DNA of 64,000 nt, taken from NCBI RefSeq assembly GCF_035762905.1, contig NZ_DASUCC010000051.1, forward strand, positions 1-64,000, in the 5' to 3' direction. The notes beneath the pieces are model-generated. The model saw only the letters and a list, made by a program, of their open reading frames with translations. It was not told the origin of the DNA and ran no database searches. The DNA is from DASYTH01 sp035762905 (GTDB taxonomy: Bacteria > Actinomycetota > Actinomycetes > Mycobacteriales > Pseudonocardiaceae). Position numbers and translations under genes: made by a program. Positions 17,711-25,675 of this stretch are shown here, in pieces. The number at the start of each line of letters is the position of its first letter. Positions within the stretch are counted from its first letter, which is position 1.

Positions 17711-19993
17711 TCAGAGAAACAGCGGGACCGGATTCAGCTCGGCGTACGGTGTGGCTTCGGGCAGGCGGCCCAGCCGCACCGGAACGTCGGTCAGCCGGCC
17801 GGGGCCCAGCCGCGCCCAGAAGTGCCGCATCCCGGGTACCAGCACCTTGACGACCGGAAGTCCGATGTCCGGGCGGGTCTGGTCGAGCACAAGCAGTTCC
17901 ATGCCGAGCGACTCCACTTTCGCCTGCAGCGCGGTGAGGTCGTCGAGCAGGTCCGCCCGTTGCACATACCGGTAGTCCCGCGGGCCCAGCGGGCGCTGGG
18001 CCGGATCGGGCACCAGGTAGGGCTGGTTGGTCAGGTTCGCGTGCTGCCACCAGCCCGACATGTCCGGATCGTCGCACCGGTACCGCCCGTCAGACTTGGC
18101 CGCCAGCAGGACCGGCATCAACTGGTTCAGCTCGGTCAATGCCCGGCGCAACGCGAGGCGCGGATCGAGATGTGCCCCGAAGCCGAGCATGATCTCCTGG
18201 GGGTCCCCGGCCGTCCGGCTCGACAGCGCCGCCATCACCGGGACGTCGAAGTCCGAGGTCAGGTCCAGCACCCAAACATCGCGGCCCAGCCCGGCATACA
18301 CCTCACGAAGCTCGTCGATCCACGGGTCGCCGAACGAGTCGAGGTCGACCCCCGGCACCCGGATCCGGTTGTACCACCACAACGCCACCGCATCCCGCTC
18401 GATCAGCTCGAGGAGACCCTGCAGCACGGCGTCCTCGAGACTGCTGCCGGCCGCGTTGCCGTTGGAGTCGGCATGCAGGTAATGCGGTCCCGGCTCCTCG
18501 GGTGCGCCGAAGTAGAGCAGGTTCGTCGGCAGCAGCCGCTGGCGCCGCTCGCTCAGCGACCAGACCGGTGTCCAGTCCAGCACCGCGGCCTCGTCGAACG
18601 GGTGGCAGACGTACTGGAACGGTCCGTGCTTGGCGTTCCACTCCGCCCGGTCCCGGTACTGCCGTTCGTCGTACAACATGCACGAGTTGGGATGGATTGC
18701 CCACTCGCCGAGCGAGCGCAGGCTGCCGCGGATCCGCTCCTCGTCACCCTGGAAGCTGCCGCAGTGCCGCTCGATCGCCTCGCACAGCGCACTTGCCTCG
18801 GCGTGCACCGAGGTGACCCCCTTGCCACCGTTCTCCATCCGCATGGTGGCGCGCAGGGAGTTGACATCGTGCACCCGGGCCGCCACGTTCGGTCCGGACC
18901 GGAACGAGTTGAAGAAGTCCGGACCGTGCTCGTGCCGCCGAATCTCTTTCACCACACCGGTCACCGGGCTGATCAGATGGCGATACCTGGCCAGCACCGC
19001 CTCCGGGGTCAGCGACCGGTGCCCGGCGCTGTAGGACGCCTTGCGCTGTGAGCCGAGCACGACCGGCCGGCGGGCCTGCACCCGCATCAGCGTCGGGTTG
19101 CCGCAGGCGGTGCACTGCGGGTAGGGCCGCAGCTCGTGCGGCTCGCCACGCATTTCCAGGCTGTCGAAGGTCCACACGCAACGCTGGCTCGCATGACGGT
19201 AGCCGGACAACCACTTGGTCGCTTCCAGCGCGATCATGTTCAGGGCCATCGCCCGCAGCGCGGGGATGGACGCGGCCGGACGTGCGGCCGGGCCGTGCCG
19301 GCCGAGCGCGCTCTGCGCCACCGCCTCGGCGTTGCGATGCGCCCAGAGGCGCACCGCGAGGCAGTTCCAGCAGCCGGGCTCGAACGGTTGGAACACCGGT
19401 CCCAGCCACACCTTGGCGCCGACCGGCTTGGCCAGCAGCCAGTTCCGGTTGACCGCCCGGTGCAGGGCGTCGATCTCGGCCAGTTCGGGATTGAGGTAAT
19501 CGTCGCAGAGCACCACCGAGAGCGCGGCCGCCGGTGCCGGGCCGCGCTCGGCGGCCACGGTCAACCCGGCGGCCCGCACCGCCGCGAGCGCGGCGTCGAG
19601 GTCGACGTCCCCCACGGCGAGCACCCGCACGGCCTGACCGGCGGTGCTCGCGACGGCGGTCGCCGAGTCGATCCCGCTTGCCTCCCAGTAGGCGAGCGTG
19701 CCTTCGTCGGCCGGGTTCGCCGACGGGGGCCGTAGCGCGACCAGGCCGGCTTCGGCGAGCAGCCTGATCAGGCCGGCGACCTGCTCGGGTGCCATGCCTC
19801 CGGGCATGGCGGCCAACAGCGTGTCGATGTCGCGGGTGCCGTCCATCAGCGCCGCAAGGGCCTCGACGTTCGAGCCCTTCAGCATCGTCACCCCGCGTTC
19901 GGAGAACAGGTACAAGCCTTCACCGGCCGACACCTCGGCACGCAGATGCCGTTTGAAGCCGACCAGTGGCGACGCCACGGCCCCGGCGGTCAT
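17711..19993 (-). CDS. Fused TOMM cyclodehydratase (E1-like/RRE plus YcaO)
   Basis: The product is 760 residues. The N-terminus (GFKRHLRAEVSAGEGLYLFSERG region, 1-75) looks like the leader-binding RRE domain, followed by an E1-like domain with two zinc CxxC motifs (Cys208/Cys211 in CWNC, Cys294/Cys297 in CTAC). From about 350 on it is a YcaO domain with the ATP-binding acidic motifs HAEASALCEAIERH and LEDAVLQGLLELIERDA. It ends NPVPLFL, comparable to the Pro-rich C-terminus needed by D proteins. Such enzymes phosphorylate the backbone amide and cyclise Cys/Ser/Thr of a peptide to azolines. The start ATG overlaps the stop of the upstream 68-residue peptide gene as TGATG. The SagB dehydrogenase nearby would oxidise azolines to azoles. 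Confidence 0.93.
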   Translation of the reverse strand: MTAGAVASPLVGFKRHLRAEVSAGEGLYLFSERGVTMLKGSNVEALAALMDGTRDIDTLLAAMPGGMAPEQVAGLIRLLAEAGLVALRPPSANPADEGTLAYWEASGIDSATAVASTAGQAVRVLAVGDVDLDAALAAVRAAGLTVAAERGPAPAAALSVVLCDDYLNPELAEIDALHRAVNRNWLLAKPVGAKVWLGPVFQPFEPGCWNCLAVRLWAHRNAEAVAQSALGRHGPAARPAASIPALRAMALNMIALEATKWLSGYRHASQRCVWTFDSLEMRGEPHELRPYPQCTACGNPTLMRVQARRPVVLGSQRKASYSAGHRSLTPEAVLARYRHLISPVTGVVKEIRRHEHGPDFFNSFRSGPNVAARVHDVNSLRATMRMENGGKGVTSVHAEASALCEAIERHCGSFQGDEERIRGSLRSLGEWAIHPNSCMLYDERQYRDRAEWNAKHGPFQYVCHPFDEAAVLDWTPVWSLSERRQRLLPTNLLYFGAPEEPGPHYLHADSNGNAAGSSLEDAVLQGLLELIERDAVALWWYNRIRVPGVDLDSFGDPWIDELREVYAGLGRDVWVLDLTSDFDVPVMAALSSRTAGDPQEIMLGFGAHLDPRLALRRALTELNQLMPVLLAAKSDGRYRCDDPDMSGWWQHANLTNQPYLVPDPAQRPLGPRDYRYVQRADLLDDLTALQAKVESLGMELLVLDQTRPDIGLPVVKVLVPGMRHFWARLGPGRLTDVPVRLGRLPEATPYAELNPVPLFL

Positions 19994-20199
19994 CACGCGG
20001 CTCGCTCGAGCGCGCTTTCGGTTGCCAGCCAACGGCAGCAGGTGCACAGCGCCACCGCGGCCCGCGGGTTGGTCCACTGATCGAACCGATCGATCGCCAC
20101 ATCCAGCTCACCGGCGCTGCGCTCGTCATCGAACCCGAGCCCCGCTAACAGTCTGATCACCGTTACGGAATGCACATCCTGGCTCATAGTCGTCGACAT
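19993..20199 (-). CDS. Candidate TOMM precursor peptide (68 aa) with CTCC stretch
   Basis: This is a 68-residue frame starting at ATG 20199 with GGGAG 6 nt upstream; its stop overlaps the cyclodehydratase start, so the two are translationally coupled. The first 50 residues are acidic and amphipathic (GFDDERSAGELDVAIDRFDQW), as leader peptides often are. Then comes ALCTCCRWLATES with Cys52, Thr53, Cys54 and Cys55 contiguous. No other small Cys/Ser/Thr-rich frame is evident near the enzyme genes. If it is the substrate, the C-T-C-C run is the obvious cyclisation site. It lacks the long Ser/Thr/Cys-rich core typical of linear azole peptides and has no clear leader cleavage site. It could instead be an accessory protein. 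Confidence 0.55.
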   Translation of the reverse strand: MSTTMSQDVHSVTVIRLLAGLGFDDERSAGELDVAIDRFDQWTNPRAAVALCTCCRWLATESALERAA

Positions 20200-20552
20200 G
20201 ATGGACTCCCTAGCTCGACCTGCCGAATCAACTGCTGACCTGGAAATCCTGCGCTCGGGAACACGGTTACAGCCAGTGCCGGGCTCACCGGAAACCATGT
20301 GTTCCTCATGATCCAGGGAGGAGGTGCGCACCCCGGTGCCGTGACCCGGTCACGCTCGGCCGGCGGTACGGGCGGCGCCGGCCGGAGCGGCCCGGTGGCA
20401 CCGTGTGGATCCCATGACCGGATCATGGAATTAACACGGTCGACGCATGACGGAACACTGGCGGCCTTGCGCGGCCCGGCCACTAACCTCGGTCCTGGAT
20501 TCGGCTGCGCACACCCGATTGCGCCGGATCGTTCGACGATTGGAGATGAGTC
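20200..20552. promoter_or_regulatory. Divergent intergenic region, peptide/cyclodehydratase and membrane protein/SagB
   Basis: These 353 bases separate the divergent TOMM transcripts. Open frames in both directions here lack ribosome sites and coding character. It should hold both promoters; I could not assign -10/-35 elements with confidence. Confidence 0.4.
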
Positions 20553-20999
20553 GTGACGGAGATCCGCACCGAGGCGACGACGACGCCCCCGACCACGTCG
20601 AACGGCACCTTCATCCGCCACTTCCTCGAGATGGTCGTGGCGATGACCGTCGGGATGGTGGCCCTTGCACCGCTGTGGGAACTGGTCTTCGCCGGCCTCG
20701 GCGTCGAGGAGCTGTTCGACCGTCCGGATCTGTCCACGCTGGTGATGGCGACCAACATGACCATCGGCATGACGCTGTGGATGCGGTATCGCGGTCATGA
20801 CTGGGCGGCCATCGGGGAGATGGCCGCGGCGATGTACGTCCCGTTCGTCATCCTGTTCATCCCGTTCTGGGCCGGGGCGATCAGCGGTGACGTGCTGGTC
20901 ATCGCCGGGCATGTGCTGATGCTGCTGTGCATGGTGGGCGTCATGCTCCGGCGGCGCACCGAGTACTCCACGAAACACCGCCGCACCAGGACCCGCTGA
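20553..20999 (+). CDS. Small four-helix membrane protein, Met-rich
   Basis: The product is 148 residues with about four hydrophobic helices. Its first helices carry regularly spaced Met and His (HFLEMVVAMTVGM, then MATNMTIGMTLWM), and a basic C-terminus follows (KHRRTRTR). GTG 20553 follows GGAGATGAGTC. It lies 13 nt before sagB on the same strand, so it is presumably co-transcribed with it. I do not recognise a characterised family, though similar small actinomycete proteins are often mislabelled as flagellar. Met-rich membrane helices can bind soft metals such as copper, which would fit the locus, but this is only a suggestion. Immunity or product transport is an alternative. Confidence 0.7.
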   Translation: MTEIRTEATTTPPTTSNGTFIRHFLEMVVAMTVGMVALAPLWELVFAGLGVEELFDRPDLSTLVMATNMTIGMTLWMRYRGHDWAAIGEMAAAMYVPFVILFIPFWAGAISGDVLVIAGHVLMLLCMVGVMLRRRTEYSTKHRRTRTR

Positions 21000-21012
21000 C
21001 CGGAGCACGACC

Positions 21013-22467
21013 GTGAGCACCGCACTTTCCCTTGGTGCGCCCGCGATCATCCGGCTGTGGTCCCTTCGGGACGAGGTGACCGTGGAGGGCGACCCGGCAA
21101 CGGGCAACCTGAACGTCATCACCCGGTGGGGCGAGATCGCGATCGCCGATGCCACCGCCGCCGAGCGCACCCTGCTCGACCGGCTGAGCCTGGGTCCGAC
21201 CGCCATCGCCAACCTCCCCGATCTCGACCTCGCCGGCGTGGCCGGGCTGCTGGACCGGTTGCGCGCCTGCCTGGTGTACTCGCTCGGCACCGACGATCTG
21301 GTCGGAGTCCTGCTGTCCGCCGTGCCGGTGGCCGCGCAGGCGCGGTTCACGCTGCCGGACGTCGGCCCGACCGATCTGGTCCGGCTGTCCCGATTCGCCG
21401 CGATGCGCAGCCACGGCGACGCGCTGGTGCTGGAGTCCCCGCTCGCGTGCTATCGGGTCGTGCTGCACCGGCCGATCGCGGCCTGGGTCGTCGGCGCGCT
21501 CGGCGCTCCGATCACGGTGGCCGACCTCGCCGCCAGCCTTGGCGCCGATCTCGCGCTGATCGCCGGGGTGGTGTCCCACCTGATCGCCGCGTCGATGGTC
21601 GTGACCGGCACCCGGGACGGACGGGCGGACCCGTTCTTCGCCGAGGACCGCGACCCGGGACTGGCCCAGTGGTCGCACCATGACCTGCTCTTCCACTCGC
21701 ACAGCCGGATGGGCCGGCAGGACGGACCGATCGGTGCGGTCTACCGCTACGTCGGCACCTTCCCACCGCCGCCCGCGGTGAAGCCGGTGCCCGGCGGCCG
21801 GCGGTTCGCGCTGCCCGCACCGGGGTCGGACGCGGCCGCGGAGGTGTCGCTGACCGAGGCCATCGAGCGACGCGAGTCCGTGCGCGAGTTCGCCGAGCAG
21901 CCGCTGTCGGCCGAACAGGTGAGCGCGCTGCTCTACCGCACGGCCCGGATCCGGTCGTTGCGGCGGATGCCCGCCCCCGGCGGGGTGCCCTACACCGTCT
22001 CCGACCGCCCGTACCCGAGCAGCGGCTCCCTCTACGAGCTCGAGCTGTACCTGGCCATGGACCGCTGCACCGGCCTGCCCCGCGGCATCTACCACTACGA
22101 CCCGCTCGACCATGCCCTGACCCTGACCAGCACCGACGAGTCGGACCTCGCCAAGCTGCTGGACGACGCCGCGGTGCTGATCGGCACGCTGCGCCGGCCG
22201 GCCATGCTGATCACGATGACCGCCCGGATCGCGCGGCTGTCCTGGGTCTACGACGGCATCGCCTACTCGACCGCACTCAAACACGTTGGTGTCCTGCAAC
22301 AATCCCTTTACCTGGTCGCAACGGCCCTGGACCTGGCCCCGTGCGCCCTCGCCATCGGCGACAGCGACATCGCCACCCAGGCCCTGCACCTGGACTGGCC
22401 GGCCGAGATCAGCCTCGGCGAGTTCGCCATCGGCCTGCGGTCGAACCCGGCGGCCGGCCATGCGTGA
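21013..22467 (+). CDS. SagB-type FMN-dependent azoline dehydrogenase
   Basis: The product is 484 residues. The C-terminal 240 residues form a nitroreductase-fold SagB domain: ERRESVREFAEQPLS (phosphate-binding Arg), YPSSGSLYELELYLAMD, GIYHYDPLDHAL and a final segment GLRSNPAAGHA. The N-terminal half is a less conserved extension with winged-helix-like segments, as in many actinobacterial SagB proteins. The enzyme oxidises thiazolines or oxazolines made by the YcaO partner to aromatic azoles using FMN. GTG 21013 lies 13 nt after the preceding stop. It is divergent from the cyclodehydratase gene. No dedicated exporter or leader peptidase for the product is visible in the window. Confidence 0.92.
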   Translation: MSTALSLGAPAIIRLWSLRDEVTVEGDPATGNLNVITRWGEIAIADATAAERTLLDRLSLGPTAIANLPDLDLAGVAGLLDRLRACLVYSLGTDDLVGVLLSAVPVAAQARFTLPDVGPTDLVRLSRFAAMRSHGDALVLESPLACYRVVLHRPIAAWVVGALGAPITVADLAASLGADLALIAGVVSHLIAASMVVTGTRDGRADPFFAEDRDPGLAQWSHHDLLFHSHSRMGRQDGPIGAVYRYVGTFPPPPAVKPVPGGRRFALPAPGSDAAAEVSLTEAIERRESVREFAEQPLSAEQVSALLYRTARIRSLRRMPAPGGVPYTVSDRPYPSSGSLYELELYLAMDRCTGLPRGIYHYDPLDHALTLTSTDESDLAKLLDDAAVLIGTLRRPAMLITMTARIARLSWVYDGIAYSTALKHVGVLQQSLYLVATALDLAPCALAIGDSDIATQALHLDWPAEISLGEFAIGLRSNPAAGHA

Positions 22468-22617
22468 CCGAACAGCCCTGTGCCACAACGCCTTAGACCA
22501 ATCGCCCCTTTCCGTGATCATCCGACCGGACCAATCGCGTCCCAGGACCCCCGGTGGTGATGGAGGATGACGGCATCACCAACTCGGGATCAGGTGCTGC
22601 TGGGGAGGAGAGGCGAC

Positions 22618-23223
22618 ATGATCAAGGTCATGCTTGCCGAGGACATGCACATGGTGCGCGGCGCGCTGGTGGCGCTGCTCAACCTCGAGCCGGACATCAA
22701 GGTGGTGGCCGAGGTGTCGTCGGGGACGGACATCCTGCCGACCGCGACCAAGCACCGGCCGCATGTCGCGATCATCGACATCGACCTGCCCGGCAAGGAC
22801 GGGCTGACCGCCGCCGCCGAGCTGCACGACCGGGTGCCGGGCACCCGGACGCTGATCCTTACCGGCATCGACCGGCCGGGAACCCTGCGCCGCGCCCTCG
22901 CGGCGAAGGTAAGCGGGTTCGTCCTGAAGGACGCGCCGCCGGCCGAACTGGCCGACGCGATCCGGCAGGTCGCGGCCGGACATCGGGTGGTGGACAGCCA
23001 TCTCGCCCTTGCGGCGTTGGACACCGCCGACTGCCCGCTGACCGGGCGGGAGATCGAGGTGCTCCGGCTGACCGCCGAAGGCCTGGAAGTGTCGGAAATC
23101 GCCGCGAAGGTCTTCCTGTCCGCCGGCACGGTTCGCAACTACCTGACGATGATCATCAACAAGCTCAACGCCAAGAATCGGGTCGACGCCATCCGAATCG
23201 CCAATGCTGCGGGCTGGCTCTGA
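22618..23223 (+). CDS. NarL/DesR-type response regulator
   Basis: The product is 201 residues: a receiver (MIKVMLAEDMHMVRGAL, phospho-Asp in VAIIDIDLPGKDG, Lys in GFVLKD) and a LuxR-type HTH (LTGREIEVLRLTAEGL, then SAGTVRNYLTMIINKL). GGGGAGGAGAGG precedes ATG 22618. It is convergent with the kinase gene at 23242, leaving 18 bases between stops, and is a natural pair with it. Its HTH and last 30 residues are strongly similar to the regulator at 9036, so the two may bind related sites. It sits 150 nt after sagB on the same strand. Confidence 0.92.
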   Translation: MIKVMLAEDMHMVRGALVALLNLEPDIKVVAEVSSGTDILPTATKHRPHVAIIDIDLPGKDGLTAAAELHDRVPGTRTLILTGIDRPGTLRRALAAKVSGFVLKDAPPAELADAIRQVAAGHRVVDSHLALAALDTADCPLTGREIEVLRLTAEGLEVSEIAAKVFLSAGTVRNYLTMIINKLNAKNRVDAIRIANAAGWL

Positions 23224-23241
23224 TCGAACCAACTGCCCGGC

Positions 23242-24396
23242 TTATTGGTCCAGCGGAATGTCGGCTCGCAGGCGGAAGTTCTGCTCGCCGATCCGCCCGG
23301 CGGTGAGCGCACCGCCGAGTTCGCCCGCCCGGGCCGCCAGGTTCCGCAACCCCTCGCCGCCGATCAGGTCCGCCGTGGGCGAAAGCGTCCCGGCCCCGTC
23401 GTTGACGATCTCGATCGAGGCCGTGCCACCGGTCTGCGCGACGGTGATCTCGCACCGCTCGGCCTTGCTGTGCCGCAGGATGTTCGTCACGCCCTCGCGG
23501 AGCACCGTGGCGAGCACCGTGCCCACCGGCACCGGCAGGGCAGGCTCGGACAGCGACATCCGGACCTCGATGCCGGCCGAGGCAAGGACCCACTTGGCCG
23601 ATCGGCACTCATCGGCGAGCGACAGCTCGCGATAATTGCTGGAGAGCGTGCGCACATCGGCGAGCGCCTGCCGCGAAATAGACAGGATGTCCGTGATCTC
23701 CGCGCCGGCCCGATCGGGATCTTTCGTCACAAGGCGGTGCGCCAGCTCACTCTTGAGGGCAATCGCCGAAATACTGTAGCCAAGGAGATCATGCACATCG
23801 CGGGCAAACCGCAAGCGTTCCTGCATAACCACGATCTGCGCGATTTCAACTCGAGCGACATGCAACTCCGTAACCAGTTGGGCGAGCCGGGAAATTCCGA
23901 AGACAACGAGGCCGACAACCGCTGTCGATATACAGACGTACGCCACGTCCGCCGCCCGGTGGCCGAACTGGCCGGAGTTGAGCGTCTGGAGCAGACCCAT
24001 GCTCGCCACCACGGCCACGAACCCCGGCAGGGACACCGCGGGCGGCAGCGCCAGGAGCAGCGATCCGGCCAGGAAACCCGGCATGACCGGCCAGGGATCG
24101 GCCAACAGGAGCACGGGCAGGTAGACCAGGACGACCAACGCGGCCAACGCCGGGTAACCGATGAGTGACCGTGGGCGCTCGGAAAGCCGGCTGAACCACA
24201 AAATCGTCAGCAGCAACACGGCGACGAGGGAGACGAGTGAGACGGTGAGGGAAAGCCCGTTCGAGACATGCTCATCGAGAATGCGGACGAAAGCCATGGC
24301 CGCCAGCCCGCCGAAGATGGCGACGACGGTGGCGCGCGCCAATCGTGCCGGCTGGGGCCGGAATCTTATCGGCCCCCAGAGGCGCTGCGCGATCAC
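23242..24396 (-). CDS. DesK-type sensor histidine kinase
   Basis: The product is 384 residues with about six N-terminal membrane helices (1-190), a short coiled linker, HisKA_3 with the phospho-acceptor His in RFARDVHDLLGYS, N-box EGVTNILRHSK and G-box GGEGLRNLAARAG. All catalytic elements are intact. GTG 24396 is chosen because GGGGG lies 7 nt upstream. The membrane part has the same plan as each half of the tandem kinase at 15225 (for example PGFLAGSLLLALP against PGFLAGSALLVLR), so all three modules come from one ancestor. The probable cognate regulator is the convergent gene at 22618. Confidence 0.92.
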   Translation of the reverse strand: MIAQRLWGPIRFRPQPARLARATVVAIFGGLAAMAFVRILDEHVSNGLSLTVSLVSLVAVLLLTILWFSRLSERPRSLIGYPALAALVVLVYLPVLLLADPWPVMPGFLAGSLLLALPPAVSLPGFVAVVASMGLLQTLNSGQFGHRAADVAYVCISTAVVGLVVFGISRLAQLVTELHVARVEIAQIVVMQERLRFARDVHDLLGYSISAIALKSELAHRLVTKDPDRAGAEITDILSISRQALADVRTLSSNYRELSLADECRSAKWVLASAGIEVRMSLSEPALPVPVGTVLATVLREGVTNILRHSKAERCEITVAQTGGTASIEIVNDGAGTLSPTADLIGGEGLRNLAARAGELGGALTAGRIGEQNFRLRADIPLDQ

Positions 24397-24683
24397 ACCA
24401 GTACCCCCACGACCATTCGCACACGGACACGAGCCGTCGCCCCCGGAAACAGGAGTTCTCGTGGGCAGTTCTACACGGTGATTTCTGGCCGGACACAGTC
24501 TAACCTCAAGCTCACGTGCTTTGTTCCGCCGATCCAGCCCGAAATTTCGAGTTACCCGGGTCCGGGGAGTGCCGGCACCCGCCCGGGCGGTGCCCGGTGG
24601 CTCCGGTGGCGGTCGGGGTTTGCCTCATCCGGCCCAACGTTCGGCGGTTACCGGGCGGCGGTGCCGGGTGTTAGGTCGAAGGT

Positions 24684-25673
24684 ATGAGCATGAGAGCCGC
24701 TGTGCTGGGTGTCGCCGTAGCCGTCGGTTTCGGGTTGATCGCCGCCCCGTCGGCCCCGGCGGCACCGGCGGTGGCCGGTGCCGCCGGCTGTCCCGAGCTG
24801 ATCGCGGGGTCGGCACCGCTGCTGCATCCGGAGGGCGTGACCTACTGGCCGGAGCGGGACCGGTTCCTGGTCGGCTCGGTCACCCACGGCACCGTGTCCG
24901 TGGTGCGGCCGAACGGATCGGTGCGCACCCTGGTCGAGGACCCGACGTTGATCACCACGATGGGGCTGGCCGTGGACGCGCGGCGCGACCGGCTGCTCGT
25001 GGTCAACGGCGATGTGGGGATCAGCGAGCACAGCACGCCGGAGACGATCAGGAAGGTCGCCGGGCTCGGCATCTTCGACCTCCGTACCGGACGCCGGATC
25101 GCCTATCACGACCTCGGCGCGCTCGTCCCGGAGCGGGAGCACTTCGGCAACGACGTGACGATCGCACCGGACGGCACCGCGTTCGTGACCGACTCCTTCG
25201 CCGGCGCGGTCTACCGCGTCCCGGTACGCGGCGCGCCCAGCGTCGAGATCCGCGACGACCGCCTGACCCCGGTCGTCCGCGGCAACGGCGCGAACGGCAT
25301 CGTGCGTCACCCCAAGGGTTTCCTGCTGATCGCCCACTCGTCGGGTCGCGCGCTCTACAAGCTCGCCGGATCCGACCTGACTCAGGTCGTCATCGGCGAG
25401 CCGATCGGCGCGCCGGACGGGCTGCTGCTCGACGGGCGCGGCACGTTGCACGCCATCGACAACACCGCCGCCAACCGGGTCATCACCCTGCGCTCGACCG
25501 ACGACTGGACCACGGCGGCGCTGACCGCCAGCCGCGCATGGCCGGAGCCCGCACCGACCACCATGGCGCGCGGACGGTGCGGGATCTACGTCCTGTCCGG
25601 CCGGCTCGACCAACTACCCCCGGTGGGCAGCGACGAGTTCTTCCTGCGCCGGCTGCCCACCACCGAGAGCTGA
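24684..25673 (+). CDS. Secreted SMP-30/gluconolactonase-like beta-propeller
   Basis: The product is 329 residues with a clear signal peptide (LGVAVAVGFGLIAAPSAPA) followed by propeller repeats such as EGVTYWPERDRFLVGSV, FGNDVTIAPDGTAFVTDSF and IGAPDGLLLDGRGTLHAID. This is the SMP-30/LRE-like fold, whose members hydrolyse lactones or bind small molecules. The substrate cannot be told from sequence. ATG 24684 is annotated; ATG 24690 is equally possible. It is convergent with the amidohydrolase, with two bases between stops. Confidence 0.8.
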   Translation: MSMRAAVLGVAVAVGFGLIAAPSAPAAPAVAGAAGCPELIAGSAPLLHPEGVTYWPERDRFLVGSVTHGTVSVVRPNGSVRTLVEDPTLITTMGLAVDARRDRLLVVNGDVGISEHSTPETIRKVAGLGIFDLRTGRRIAYHDLGALVPEREHFGNDVTIAPDGTAFVTDSFAGAVYRVPVRGAPSVEIRDDRLTPVVRGNGANGIVRHPKGFLLIAHSSGRALYKLAGSDLTQVVIGEPIGAPDGLLLDGRGTLHAIDNTAANRVITLRSTDDWTTAALTASRAWPEPAPTTMARGRCGIYVLSGRLDQLPPVGSDEFFLRRLPTTES

Positions 25674-25675
25674 GC

